Below, piece by piece: positions 1 through 5,876 of a DNA stretch of 5,876 nucleotides. The notes beneath the pieces were generated by a model that made no database searches, was not told where the DNA came from, and saw only the letters and a program-made list of their open reading frames with translations. Source of the DNA: an uncultured Collinsella sp. (GTDB taxonomy: Bacteria > Actinomycetota > Coriobacteriia > Coriobacteriales > Coriobacteriaceae); the NCBI GenBank assembly GCA_937981515.1, contig CALJNY010000027.1:1-5876 (forward strand). The letters run 5' to 3'. Within the stretch, counting starts at the first letter, position 1, and each line of letters begins with the position of its first letter. A program made the position numbers and the translations under genes.

Positions 1-2
1 TG

Positions 3-677
3 CCCGATCTGCGCGCGCTGGGTCGGGCGGCGCGTGAGGCCCATGCACTGCTCGTCGTTGACAACACGGTGACTTCTATCTTTGGCTGCGATCCTTTGCG
101 TTTGGGTGCCGTGCTGTCGCTCGAGGCACTCGACCGTGCGTGCGCCGGTGAGGCGCCGCGCAAGCTTGTGGCGGCGTCGGTCGCGCGCTCGCAGCTTAAG
201 CGCCATCGCGTGGACGCCGCTGCCGAGTGCGCGCATGCCCTGCTCGAGGGGTGCGGATTGATCGCGCTCGACTTGTCCTCCGATGAGGCTGAAGCTCTAG
301 AGCACGGGCTCGACACGCTCGACACTCGCATGCAGGCGCATTTCGACCGCGCCCGTGCGCTGGCTGAATATTTGGCCGCGAACGAGATGGTGCGCAACGT
401 GCGCTATCCCGGGCTGACCTCGCATCCCGATCACGCCATCGCGACCGGCATCCTGGAGCACGGTTTTGGCCCGGCAGTTGAATTTGACCTTATCGAATGC
501 AGCGCGGGCGAATTCTTCAGCATACTGCCAGACGAATTCCGCACATCGCCCGCCGGCGGCGCAACAACGCGCCTTTCGGCCCCACGCGGCAAGCAGGGGA
601 GCACCATCCGCCTCTTCGCCGGTATCGACAATCCTCTGGTAGTAGCGTCCACCCTAGACAACGCCCTCCGCAAGTAG
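3..677 (+). CDS. Cys/Met metabolism PLP-enzyme-like protein, C-terminal part (5' truncated by window edge)
   Basis: The reading frame is open from position 3 to a TAG at 675-677, giving about 224 visible residues; the true start lies outside the window. The segment VVDNT followed by PLRLGA matches the conserved VVDNT...PL.LGAD region of cystathionine gamma-synthase, cystathionine beta-lyase and O-acetylhomoserine sulfhydrylase. GLDTLDTRM, then VRYPGLTSHPDHAIA, GFGPAVEFDL and TIRLFAGID match the later family blocks, in order. These enzymes normally use PLP to transform sulfur amino acids in the cytosol. Oddly, the H-S-x-T-K-Y/F segment with the Schiff-base lysine, expected just after LGA, reads LEALDRAC here, with Arg in the Lys place. 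The H-x-(S/T)-x-T-H block near the C-terminus is also missing. The fold assignment is firm, but activity is doubtful, so I give no symbol. Codon choice is less biased than in guaB and leuS, suggesting lower expression. It converges on the minus-strand HTH gene. Confidence 0.8.
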   Translation, partial: PDLRALGRAAREAHALLVVDNTVTSIFGCDPLRLGAVLSLEALDRACAGEAPRKLVAASVARSQLKRHRVDAAAECAHALLEGCGLIALDLSSDEAEALEHGLDTLDTRMQAHFDRARALAEYLAANEMVRNVRYPGLTSHPDHAIATGILEHGFGPAVEFDLIECSAGEFFSILPDEFRTSPAGGATTRLSAPRGKQGSTIRLFAGIDNPLVVASTLDNALRK

Positions 678-695
678 CTAAATCATCCTCAACTC

Positions 696-770
696 CATAA
701 GTTGCGGTGAAATAGGGATTGGTTTACGGCTTTATCGGCATAAACAGTCCCTATTTCACCGCAACTTATG
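696..770. repeat. Long inverted repeat with 23-bp perfect arms
   Basis: Positions 696-718 are perfectly complementary to 748-770, with 29 bases between. The arm begins CATAAGTTGCGGTGAAATAG. Pairing can continue inward (719-726 with 741-747) using one G-U pair and one bulged base, leaving a loop of about 14 bases. The element lies 18 bp after the stop of the PLP-enzyme relative and about 40 bp past the stop of the convergent HTH gene. It could therefore stop transcripts from both sides, although no clean T-run follows either arm. I see no transposase and no clear target-site duplication. It may be a member of a dispersed intergenic repeat family (MITE- or REP-like); that part is inference. Confidence 0.8.
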
Positions 771-811
771 AGAAGGGGTTGTGCAGCTAAAAAAGCCCCG
801 TCCCAAATTAG

Positions 812-1156
812 CTACTTTTTGATGCTGGCGATGAGGGCGTCGGCTTTTGTAGCGATGATGTTGTTGATGTCGGCCTGGAGGGCTTCGTAGACTTCGATGG
901 CTCGCTCGCCGGCGGGGGTGAGCGTGGATCCGCGGGCTCCGTCGCGCTCGATGAGTTTGCATCCCAGCTGCCCTTCGGCCTCGTTCACAATGCGCCACGC
1001 TTTGGAATAGGCCATGCCCATGCTCTTGGCGGCACGGTTGAGCGAGTGCTCGCGGGCTATGCCCTGCAGCAGTAAGACACAGCCGTGGCCAAACACGCCC
1101 GGCAGATCTTTGTCGCACGCTTGAATGACCAACTTTGCCGTCGTCTTGTACTTCAT
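812..1156 (-). CDS. ModE-like stand-alone winged helix-turn-helix transcriptional regulator
   Basis: This 114-residue protein is probably a cytosolic DNA-binding regulator. Residues about 25-62 carry a LysR/ModE-type helix-turn-helix: a first helix around LLLQGIA, then SLNRAAKSMGMAYSKAWRIVNE, closely following the ModE pattern 'S...AAK..G.SY..AW..I..'. Residues about 64-81 (LGCKLIER...GSTLTPAGE) form the wing, including the typical 'L..R..G..GG...LT..G' ending. A final helix (82-110) could mediate dimer formation. The molybdate-binding MOP/TOBE domains of full ModE are absent, so molybdate sensing cannot be assumed. The ATG at 1154-1156 is preceded on the minus strand by GAGG three bases away and by a GGGGAG further upstream; the spacing is not ideal, but no better start exists. 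It is transcribed divergently from guaB and could autoregulate or affect guaB. The target and ligand are unknown. Confidence 0.8.
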   Translation of the reverse strand: MKYKTTAKLVIQACDKDLPGVFGHGCVLLLQGIAREHSLNRAAKSMGMAYSKAWRIVNEAEGQLGCKLIERDGARGSTLTPAGERAIEVYEALQADINNIIATKADALIASIKK

Positions 1157-1181
1157 GTGCCTCGCGTCTCCCCGCTAAAGT

Positions 1182-1196
1182 GTTTGCTGGGCAAAC
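1182..1196. promoter_or_regulatory. Short inverted repeat GTTTGC-TGG-GCAAAC, possible operator
   Basis: Perfect 6-bp arms separated by three bases lie between the HTH gene start (1156) and its candidate extended -10 element (1241-1249), in its presumed leader. Dyads of this size are typical binding sites for dimeric winged-helix proteins. An autoregulatory site for the adjacent regulator is plausible, but an RNA hairpin or chance is also possible. Confidence 0.35.
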
Positions 1197-1240
1197 TCAA
1201 AGTCTGCGTCAAACCCTCGTGTGCTCTTCTTAAATCATGC

Positions 1241-1249
1241 ATTGTAGCA
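1241..1249 (-). promoter_or_regulatory. Candidate extended -10 promoter for the HTH gene
   Basis: Read on the minus strand, these bases are TGCTACAAT: a TGn extension followed by TACAAT, which has five of six matches to the TATAAT consensus. No good -35 box is visible 17 bases upstream, which is tolerated in extended -10 promoters. Transcription would begin near 1234 and leave a leader of roughly 77 bases that contains the GTTTGC/GCAAAC dyad. Confidence 0.4.
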
Positions 1250-1270
1250 GTCAAAGTGCGTTAAGATACT
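1242..1270 (+). promoter_or_regulatory. Weak candidate promoter for guaB
   Basis: TTGTAG (1242-1247) and GATACT (1265-1270) are 17 bases apart and match the sigma-70 consensus at three and four of six positions. Transcription would begin near 1277, giving a leader of about 73 bases. The -35 box overlaps the minus-strand -10 candidate of the HTH gene, so the two promoters may compete. The match is poor and another start is possible. Confidence 0.25.
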
Positions 1271-1279
1271 TCCCCAGTA

Positions 1280-1299
1280 TTGGGCGCCCAAGGTTGGGC
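1280..1299. promoter_or_regulatory. Cluster of TTGGGC/GCCCAA half-sites upstream of guaB
   Basis: A perfect 12-bp palindrome, TTGGGCGCCCAA (1280-1291), is followed two bases later by another TTGGGC (1294-1299). The three half-sites alternate in orientation. In RNA, GCCCA (1286-1290) can pair with TGGGC (1295-1299) around an AGGT loop. A separate 10-bp palindrome, CGACCGGTCG, lies at 1322-1331. The cluster sits just downstream of the weak guaB promoter candidate, a place where a repressor or a leader hairpin would act. No known riboswitch was recognised here. Confidence 0.3.
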
Positions 1300-1349
1300 T
1301 GGGTCCTACGAGGCCTGCAGCCGACCGGTCGCATGGAAAAAGGAGAAAC

Positions 1350-2861
1350 ATGGCTACGTTCTTTCCCGGTGAGTCCCACACGTTTTCGGAGTATCTGCTG
1401 GTCCCTGGTTACTCGTCCTCGCAGTGCATCCCCAACAACGTCTCTCTTAAGACGCCGCTGACCCGCTTTAAGCGCGGTGAGAAGCCGGCAATCACCCTGA
1501 ACATCCCCATGGTTTCCGCCATCATGCAGTCCGTCTCGGGCGTCGACATGGGTGTCGCGCTCGCTACCGAGGGTGGCCTGTCCTTCATTTACGGTTCCCA
1601 GAGCGCCGAGTCCGAGGCCGCTATGGTCAAGGCCGTCAAGGATCACAAGGCCGGCTTCGTTCAGTCCGATTCTACGCTGACCCCCGACATGACCATGGAG
1701 CAGGTCATCGAGCTCAAGGAGAAGACCGGTCACTCCACCATGCCGGTTACCGACGATGGCACTCCCAAGGGTAAGCTCCTGGGCATCGTCACCAGCCGTG
1801 ACTATCGCCCCAGCCGCGATGACCACCAGACGAAGGTCTCCGAGTTCATGACCCCGCGTGAGCAGCTCATCGTGGGCGACAAGAACATCAGCCTCAAGGT
1901 TGCCAACGACGTCATCTGGGACAACAAGCTCAACGCCCTGCCCATCGTCGACGACAACGATCACCTGATGGGCATCGTCTTCCGTAAGGACTACGACAGC
2001 CACAAGACCAACCCCAACGAGCTGCTCGACGGCGACAAGCGCTACATGGTCGGTGCCGGCATTAACACCCGCGACTATGCCGAGCGCGTGCCGCTGCTTA
2101 TCGAGGCCGGTGCCGACGTCCTGTGCATCGACTCTTCCGAGGGCTTCAGCGAGTGGCAGAAGCGCACCATCGAGTGGATCCGCGCCAACTACGGCGAGGA
2201 CGTCAAGGTCGGTGCCGGTAACGTCGTCGACGCCGAGGGCTTCCGCTTCCTGGCCGACTGCGGTGCCGACTTCATCAAGGTCGGTATCGGCGGCGGTTCC
2301 ATCTGCATTACCCGTGAGACCAAGGGCATCGGCCGTGGCCAGGCTACCGCGCTGATCGACGTCTGCCGCGCTCGCGACGAGTACTACGAGGAGACCGGCG
2401 TCTACGTGCCCGTGTGCTCCGACGGCGGTATCGTCTACGACTACCACATGACGCTCGCCCTTGCCATGGGTGCCGACTTTATGATGCTGGGCCGTTACTT
2501 CGCCCGCTTTGACGAGAGCCCGACCGAGCGCGTCAACGTCAACGGTCAGTACATGAAGGAGTACTGGGGCGAGGGTTCCGCGCGTGCCCGCAACTGGCAG
2601 CGCTACGACCTGGGCGGCGCCGCGAAGCTCAGCTTCGTCGAGGGCGTCGATTCCTACGTCCCGTACGCCGGCTCCCTCAAGGACGGCGTGGGCGGCACGC
2701 TCTACAAGGTCAAGTCCACGATGTGCAACTGCGGTGCCCTCTCGATCCCCGAGCTCCAGGAAAAGGCACGCCTGACCCTGGTGAGCTCGACCTCGATCGT
2801 CGAAGGCGGCGCCCACGATGTTGTCGTCAAGGACTCCCAGCAAAGCGTCAGCTACCGCTAA
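1350..2861 (+). CDS. guaB: Inosine-5'-monophosphate dehydrogenase
   Basis: The enzyme oxidises IMP to XMP with NAD+, the committed step to guanine nucleotides, in the cytosol. The 503-residue protein is an (alpha/beta)8 barrel with a CBS pair inserted at about residues 105-220. The catalytic loop is [12 protein letters not shown] with Cys319. The NAD-side Asp261 lies in [12 protein letters not shown]; the IMP phosphate/ribose site includes SDGGIVYDY (Asp358) and MLGRYFA (Arg382). The mobile flap has NWQRYD (Arg418-Tyr419). The C-terminal EGGAHD (Glu485-Gly487), with Gly314, Gly316 and Cys319, would form the K+ site. By my recall these numbers equal those of Tritrichomonas foetus IMPDH, also 503 residues. 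The ATG at 1350 follows AAGGAG, ending four bases before it; an ATG at 1333 is out of frame. Strong codon bias suggests high expression. The gene appears monocistronic, with a hairpin terminator at about 3020-3054. Confidence 0.97.
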   Translation: MATFFPGESHTFSEYLLVPGYSSSQCIPNNVSLKTPLTRFKRGEKPAITLNIPMVSAIMQSVSGVDMGVALATEGGLSFIYGSQSAESEAAMVKAVKDHKAGFVQSDSTLTPDMTMEQVIELKEKTGHSTMPVTDDGTPKGKLLGIVTSRDYRPSRDDHQTKVSEFMTPREQLIVGDKNISLKVANDVIWDNKLNALPIVDDNDHLMGIVFRKDYDSHKTNPNELLDGDKRYMVGAGINTRDYAERVPLLIEAGADVLCIDSSEGFSEWQKRTIEWIRANYGEDVKVGAGNVVDAEGFRFLADCGADFIKVGIGGGSICITRETKGIGRGQATALIDVCRARDEYYEETGVYVPVCSDGGIVYDYHMTLALAMGADFMMLGRYFARFDESPTERVNVNGQYMKEYWGEGSARARNWQRYDLGGAAKLSFVEGVDSYVPYAGSLKDGVGGTLYKVKSTMCNCGALSIPELQEKARLTLVSSTSIVEGGAHDVVVKDSQQSVSYR

Positions 2862-2862
2862 G

Positions 2863-2964
2863 CGGCTTTCCCAAGCACCGCACCTTGCCGTTCAAACCGT
2901 CGCTCGCGTACCAAAGTACGCGTCGCTCCTCTTTCACGGCAATCTGCGGCACTTGGAAAACCCG
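2863..2964. repeat. Nested imperfect palindrome of about 100 bp downstream of guaB
   Basis: The element begins at the guaB stop codon. Its core is CGCGTAC-CAAA-GTACGCG (2905-2922), a 7-bp stem with a four-base loop. Moving outward, TTGCCGT (2885-2891) pairs with ACGGCAA (2936-2942), CCGCA (2878-2882) with TGCGG (2945-2949), CCAAG (2871-2875) with CTTGG (2952-2956), and CGG.TTT (2863-2869) with AAA.CCG (2958-2964). The arms are interrupted by small internal loops. The compensated, nested pattern suggests selection for structure in RNA or a dispersed palindromic repeat. It could protect the guaB mRNA 3' end. No T-run follows, so it is not itself a typical intrinsic terminator. Confidence 0.7.
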
Positions 2965-3019
2965 GCCATGCTTGGACGGTAACAAATAGCGGTTGATTCA
3001 CAACCACGTTATTTAGATA

Positions 3020-3054
3020 AAGCGAGATGCCTGCAAGTCGCAGGCATCTCGCTT
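3020..3054 (+). terminator. 15-bp perfect hairpin, probable guaB terminator
   Basis: AAGCGAGATGCCTGC (3020-3034) pairs perfectly with 3040-3054 around a five-base AAGTC loop. The following bases TGTCGTATTT form only a weak T-rich tail. On the minus strand the hairpin is followed by a more A/T-rich tract (TTATCTAAATAA), so it may also work in reverse. It lies between guaB and the candidate leuS promoter and would insulate the two. Confidence 0.6.
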
Positions 3055-3062
3055 GTCGTATT

Positions 3063-3071
3063 TGCTATTAT
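3063..3071 (+). promoter_or_regulatory. Candidate extended -10 promoter for leuS
   Basis: TGCTATTAT is a TGn extension followed by TATTAT, with five of six matches to TATAAT. It lies directly after the guaB terminator hairpin, whose right arm occupies the -35 position; no -35 consensus is seen. The predicted start near 3078 would place the full inverted repeat 3080-3220 at the very 5' end of the leuS mRNA. Confidence 0.45.
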
Positions 3072-3079
3072 CAGTCAAG

Positions 3080-3220
3080 TTAACCTTAGGGTCGGTCGGC
3101 TTGGCTTTGTTCGCTACAAGTTCCGCACGCAAAGAAGAGCACTTAATGTGCTCTTCATCTTGCGCAGGACTGTCCGCAGTAGCGAACAAAGCCAAGCCGA
3201 CCGACCCCAGCTAAGATTAA
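3080..3220. repeat. Leader inverted repeat with 29-bp perfect arms before leuS
   Basis: Positions 3089-3117 are perfectly complementary to 3179-3207; the left arm starts GGGTCGGTCGGCTTGGCTTT. Outside this, TTAA-c-CTTA (3080-3088) can pair with TAAG-a-TTAA (3212-3220) across one mismatch and a four-base bulge. Inside, AGTtCC (3119-3124) pairs with GGACT (3167-3171), CGCAA (3128-3132) with TTGCG (3160-3164), and GAAGAGCAC (3134-3142) with GTGCTCTTC (3148-3156) around a TTAAT loop. The whole 141 bases can fold into one rod ending at the leuS Shine-Dalgarno. I found no T-box sequence (UGGNACC), so this is not a recognisable T-box. It may be a leuS control element, a small mobile repeat, or both. 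Confidence 0.75.
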
Positions 3221-3230
3221 AGGAGCTGAT

Positions 3231-5807
3231 ATGTGCGATTGCACAGATCATAAGGACGAGATCCCTGCCTACGACGCGCAGGCCATTGAGTCCAGGTGGA
3301 TGAAGGCCTGGGAGGACTCCAACCTCTTTGCCGTCGACACCGACGACAGCAAGCCCAAGAAGTACGTGCTCGAGATGTTCCCGTATCCGTCGGGCGACCT
3401 GCACATGGGTCACGCGCGCAACTATACCATCGGCGATGCCATGGCCCGTCAGGCCCGCATGCGCGGCTACGACGTGCTGCACCCCATCGGCTTCGATGCC
3501 TTTGGTCTGCCTGCCGAGAACGCCGCCATCAAGCACAACACGCAGGCTGCCGCCTGGACGTATAAGAACATGGATCAGGCACTCGCCACGATGAAGCGCA
3601 TGGGCTTCTCCTACGATCTGGATCGCATGGTCAAGACCTGCAGCCCCGACTATTACCGCTGGGGCCAGTGGATCTTTGAGAAGCTGTGGGAAAAGGGCCT
3701 GGTCTACCGTAAGAAGAACCCGGTCAACTGGTGCCCCACCTGCAAGACCGTTCTGGCTAACGAGCAGGTCACCGAGGGCAAGTGCTGGCGCTGCGGCACC
3801 GAGCCCGAGAAGCGCGACCTTGAGCAGTGGTACTTCAAGATCACCGAGTACTCTCAGGAGCTGCTCGACGATCTGGAGAAGCTCCCCGGCTGGCCCGAGC
3901 GCGTCAAGCAGATGCAGGCCAACTGGATCGGCCGCTCCGAGGGCGCCGAGGTCGACTTTACCCTGTGTGACAAGGATGGCGAGCCCATCGAGGGCGACGA
4001 GGGTAAGATCACCGTCTTTACCACGCGTGCCGACACGCTCTTCGGTGTCTCCTTCTTTGTCCTGGCTCCCGAGTACGCGCGCCTGCATGAGCTCGTCGAG
4101 GGCACGGAGTACGAGGAGGCCGTCACCAAGATCGTCGAGGATTCCAAGCATATCTCTGCCGTCGAGCGTGCCCAGGGCACCCTCGAGAAGCACGGCGCCT
4201 TTACCGGCCGCTACGTGGTGAACCCCGTCAACGGCGAGAAGGTCCCCGTGTGGGTTGCCGATTATGTTGTTGCCGACTACGGCACCGGCGCCGTCATGGC
4301 TGTTCCCTGCGGCGACCAGCGCGACTTTGAGTTTGCCCGCAAGTATGACCTGCCGATCGTGCCGATCATCCTGGACGATGACGATCGTGCTGCCGTCGAG
4401 GCTAGTGGCGAGACCATCGATACCTTCCATGCCGAGACCGTCGACTGGGATTGCGCCCACGCTGCCGAGGGCACGCTTGTCCAGTCCGGCAAGTACACCG
4501 GCATGCGCGGCGGCAAGCACTCCGAGGGCGAGGCCGCGATCGTGGCCGACCTCGAGGCCATGGGCTGCGGCCGTCGCAAGGTCGAGTTCCGTCTGCGCGA
4601 CTGGCTCATCAGCCGCCAGCGTTACTGGGGCAACCCCATCCCGGCCATCCACTGCGAGCACTGCGGCATCGTGCCCGTGCCCGAGGACCAGCTGCCGGTG
4701 ACGCTGCCCGAGAACCTGGACCTGGGTGCCGGCGAGACCCTCGCCGAGTGCAAGGAGTTCTACGAGACCACCTGCCCGGTCTGCGGTCGCCCGGCCAAGC
4801 GCGAGACCGATACCATGGACACCTTTACCTGCTCCAGCTGGTATTACCTGCGCTATACCGACCCGCACAACACCGAGCTGCCCTTCTCCCGCGAGGCTGC
4901 CGACCGTTGGATGCCCGTCGATAACTACATTGGCGGCATCGAGCACGCCATTTTGCACCTGCTCTACAGCCGCTTCTTTACCAAGGCACTACGCGACCTG
5001 GGTCTGCTGAGTGTTGACGAGCCCTTCACCAACCTGTTGTGCCAGGGCATGGTCAAGGACGAGAACGGCGACACCATGTCCAAGTCCAAGGGCAACGTCG
5101 TGCCCCCGAGCTCGGTCATCGAGCCCTACGGCGCCGACACCATGCGTCTGGCGATCCTGTTTATCGCCCCGCCCGAGAAGGACTTCGATTGGGATCCCAA
5201 GGCCGTCGAGGGCGCTAACCGCTTTATTAAGCGCGCCTGGCGTATCGTGTGGCAGCTCGTCCAGTCGGGTGACGCCAACGTGGCCTTCGACAAGTCCGCG
5301 CTCGACGAGACCGCGATGAAGCTCTACCGCGAGCGTCACCGCACTATCGCCAAGTGCACCGAGGACTTCGATCGCGGCCAGTTCAACACCGCGATCTCGG
5401 CCGTCATGGAGCTCGTCAACGCGGCGAGCGCCTACCTCAACGCCACTGAGGGCGATTCCCGTGACAAGGCGCTGTGCTATGGCGTGGCCAAGGATATCGT
5501 GAGCGTCCTTGCCCCCATCTGCCCGTTCTGGGCCGACGAGCTGTGGCACGAGGCACTCGGCTGCGAGGGCAACGCCTACACCGCCGCCTGGCCCGAGTTC
5601 GACCTGGCCGAGTCCATCGAGGACCCGGTGCAGATCGTCGTGCAGGTGCTCGGCAAGGTCCGCGGCCGCGTCGACGTCGCCCGTGATGCCTCCAATGAGG
5701 ATATGCAGGCTGCCGCCGAGGAAGCCGTTGCCAAGTGGCTTGAGGGCAAGACGGTCGTCAAGGCCATCTGCGTGCCTGGCAAGCTGGTTAACCTGGTGGT
5801 CAAGTAA
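3231..5807 (+). CDS. leuS: Leucyl-tRNA synthetase
   Basis: This class Ia synthetase charges tRNA-Leu with leucine in the cytosol, using ATP. It has 858 residues, within the usual bacterial LeuRS range. In order: the HIGH motif is HMGH (58-61) after FPYPSGDL; a zinc site has Cys168, Cys171, Cys185 and Cys188; the CP1 editing domain holds the Thr-rich TTRADTLFG (264-272) and [15 protein letters not shown] (351-365); the [12 protein letters not shown] block starts at 460; a second Cys4 site has Cys475, Cys478, Cys515 and Cys518; the KMSKS loop is TMSKS (615-619). The anticodon-binding helical domain and a C-terminal domain ending [11 protein letters not shown] follow. The ATG at 3231 is preceded by AAGGAG with five bases of spacing. 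Oddities are Thr in place of the first KMSKS Lys and CG instead of the usual x-His before DQRD in the editing site; the editing Asp365 is kept. The gene is apparently monocistronic, with a structured leader upstream and a terminator after the stop. Confidence 0.98.
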   Translation: MCDCTDHKDEIPAYDAQAIESRWMKAWEDSNLFAVDTDDSKPKKYVLEMFPYPSGDLHMGHARNYTIGDAMARQARMRGYDVLHPIGFDAFGLPAENAAIKHNTQAAAWTYKNMDQALATMKRMGFSYDLDRMVKTCSPDYYRWGQWIFEKLWEKGLVYRKKNPVNWCPTCKTVLANEQVTEGKCWRCGTEPEKRDLEQWYFKITEYSQELLDDLEKLPGWPERVKQMQANWIGRSEGAEVDFTLCDKDGEPIEGDEGKITVFTTRADTLFGVSFFVLAPEYARLHELVEGTEYEEAVTKIVEDSKHISAVERAQGTLEKHGAFTGRYVVNPVNGEKVPVWVADYVVADYGTGAVMAVPCGDQRDFEFARKYDLPIVPIILDDDDRAAVEASGETIDTFHAETVDWDCAHAAEGTLVQSGKYTGMRGGKHSEGEAAIVADLEAMGCGRRKVEFRLRDWLISRQRYWGNPIPAIHCEHCGIVPVPEDQLPVTLPENLDLGAGETLAECKEFYETTCPVCGRPAKRETDTMDTFTCSSWYYLRYTDPHNTELPFSREAADRWMPVDNYIGGIEHAILHLLYSRFFTKALRDLGLLSVDEPFTNLLCQGMVKDENGDTMSKSKGNVVPPSSVIEPYGADTMRLAILFIAPPEKDFDWDPKAVEGANRFIKRAWRIVWQLVQSGDANVAFDKSALDETAMKLYRERHRTIAKCTEDFDRGQFNTAISAVMELVNAASAYLNATEGDSRDKALCYGVAKDIVSVLAPICPFWADELWHEALGCEGNAYTAAWPEFDLAESIEDPVQIVVQVLGKVRGRVDVARDASNEDMQAAAEEAVAKWLEGKTVVKAICVPGKLVNLVVK

Positions 5808-5833
5808 GCGCTGCGCGCATAGTTGACATAAAA

Positions 5834-5876
5834 AGCGAGGGACGATTCCGCAGGGAGTCGCCCCTCGTCTTGGTTA
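5834..5876 (+). terminator. Intrinsic terminator of leuS
   Basis: After an A-run (5830-5834), CGAGGG (5836-5841) pairs with CCCTCG (5862-5867). After one A-C mismatch, CGATTCC (5843-5849) pairs with GGAGTCG (5854-5860), including one G-U pair, around a GCAG loop. A T-rich tail, TCTTGGTTA, follows to the window end. The hairpin starts 27 bases after the leuS stop. Confidence 0.8.

Noticed and set aside
785..814. Terminator of the HTH gene on the minus strand (GGGGC followed by six T)
   Set aside because: The T-run is good, but the G-rich stretch has no complementary C-rich arm. Only a weak AGCTAA/TTAGCT stem is possible, so I do not list it as a feature.
1237..1461. 74-codon plus-strand frame overlapping the guaB start
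   Set aside because: It runs out of frame into guaB, has no proper ribosome binding site, and its product matches no family I know. The ATG at 1333 belongs to the same shadow frame.
1251..2843. 530-codon open frame on the minus strand opposite guaB
   Set aside because: It mirrors guaB exactly and has a low-complexity Val/Asp/Gly/Leu-rich product. Biased codon use in a GC-rich gene removes antisense stops; no ribosome binding site or domain supports it.
3146..3214. 22-codon frame in the leuS leader as a leucine attenuator peptide
   Set aside because: Its product ([18 protein letters not shown]...) has only one leucine, and its ribosome binding site is weak. Part of it is just the right arm of the inverted repeat.
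3072..3230. T-box riboswitch for leuS
   Set aside because: No UGGNACC-type T-box sequence or convincing Stem I with specifier loop is present; the long perfect arms do not fit the T-box layout.
3114..4958. 614-codon open frame on the minus strand opposite leuS
   Set aside because: It is also a codon-bias shadow: rich in Gly, Leu, Val and Asp with no recognisable domain, and lying over a clear leuS.
5823..5828. Perfect TTGACA as a -35 box after leuS
   Set aside because: No -10 box occurs 16-18 bases downstream; that place is occupied by the leuS terminator hairpin.

Overview
The window looks like chromosomal DNA of a GC-rich, high-G+C Gram-positive bacterium, most likely a Coriobacteriia member of the Collinsella type. 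This is inferred from the strong C/G preference at third codon positions, strong purine-rich ribosome binding sites, the Zn-containing LeuRS, and intergenic gaps filled with long hairpins. I cannot confirm the genus without a search.

Layout, left to right. (1) Positions 3-677, plus strand: the C-terminal part of a fold-type-I PLP enzyme of the Cys/Met metabolism family, cut by the window edge. It appears to lack the PLP-binding lysine. (2) Positions 678-811: a convergent intergenic gap with a perfect 23-bp inverted repeat. (3) Positions 812-1156, minus strand: a 114-residue stand-alone winged-helix regulator resembling the DNA-binding half of ModE. (4) Positions 1157-1349: a divergent control region with candidate back-to-back promoters and several short palindromes. 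(5) Positions 1350-2861, plus strand: guaB, IMP dehydrogenase with CBS domains, which resembles the Tritrichomonas foetus enzyme residue for residue at its active site. (6) Positions 2862-3230: a 369-bp gap holding an imperfect palindrome of about 100 bp, a 15-bp terminator-type hairpin, an extended -10 promoter candidate, and a leader with 29-bp perfect inverted arms ending at the leuS ribosome binding site. (7) Positions 3231-5807, plus strand: leuS, leucyl-tRNA synthetase. (8) Positions 5808-5876: an intrinsic terminator.

The genes do not form one operon. guaB (guanine nucleotide synthesis) and leuS (tRNA charging) are housekeeping genes, each with its own apparent control region and terminator. 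The HTH gene shares its upstream region with guaB, so it could influence guaB, but nothing proves this. I see no CRISPR array, tRNA, rRNA, transposase or clear defence system. The least explained features are the three unrelated long inverted repeats, the lysine-less PLP-enzyme relative, and the protist-like IMPDH.
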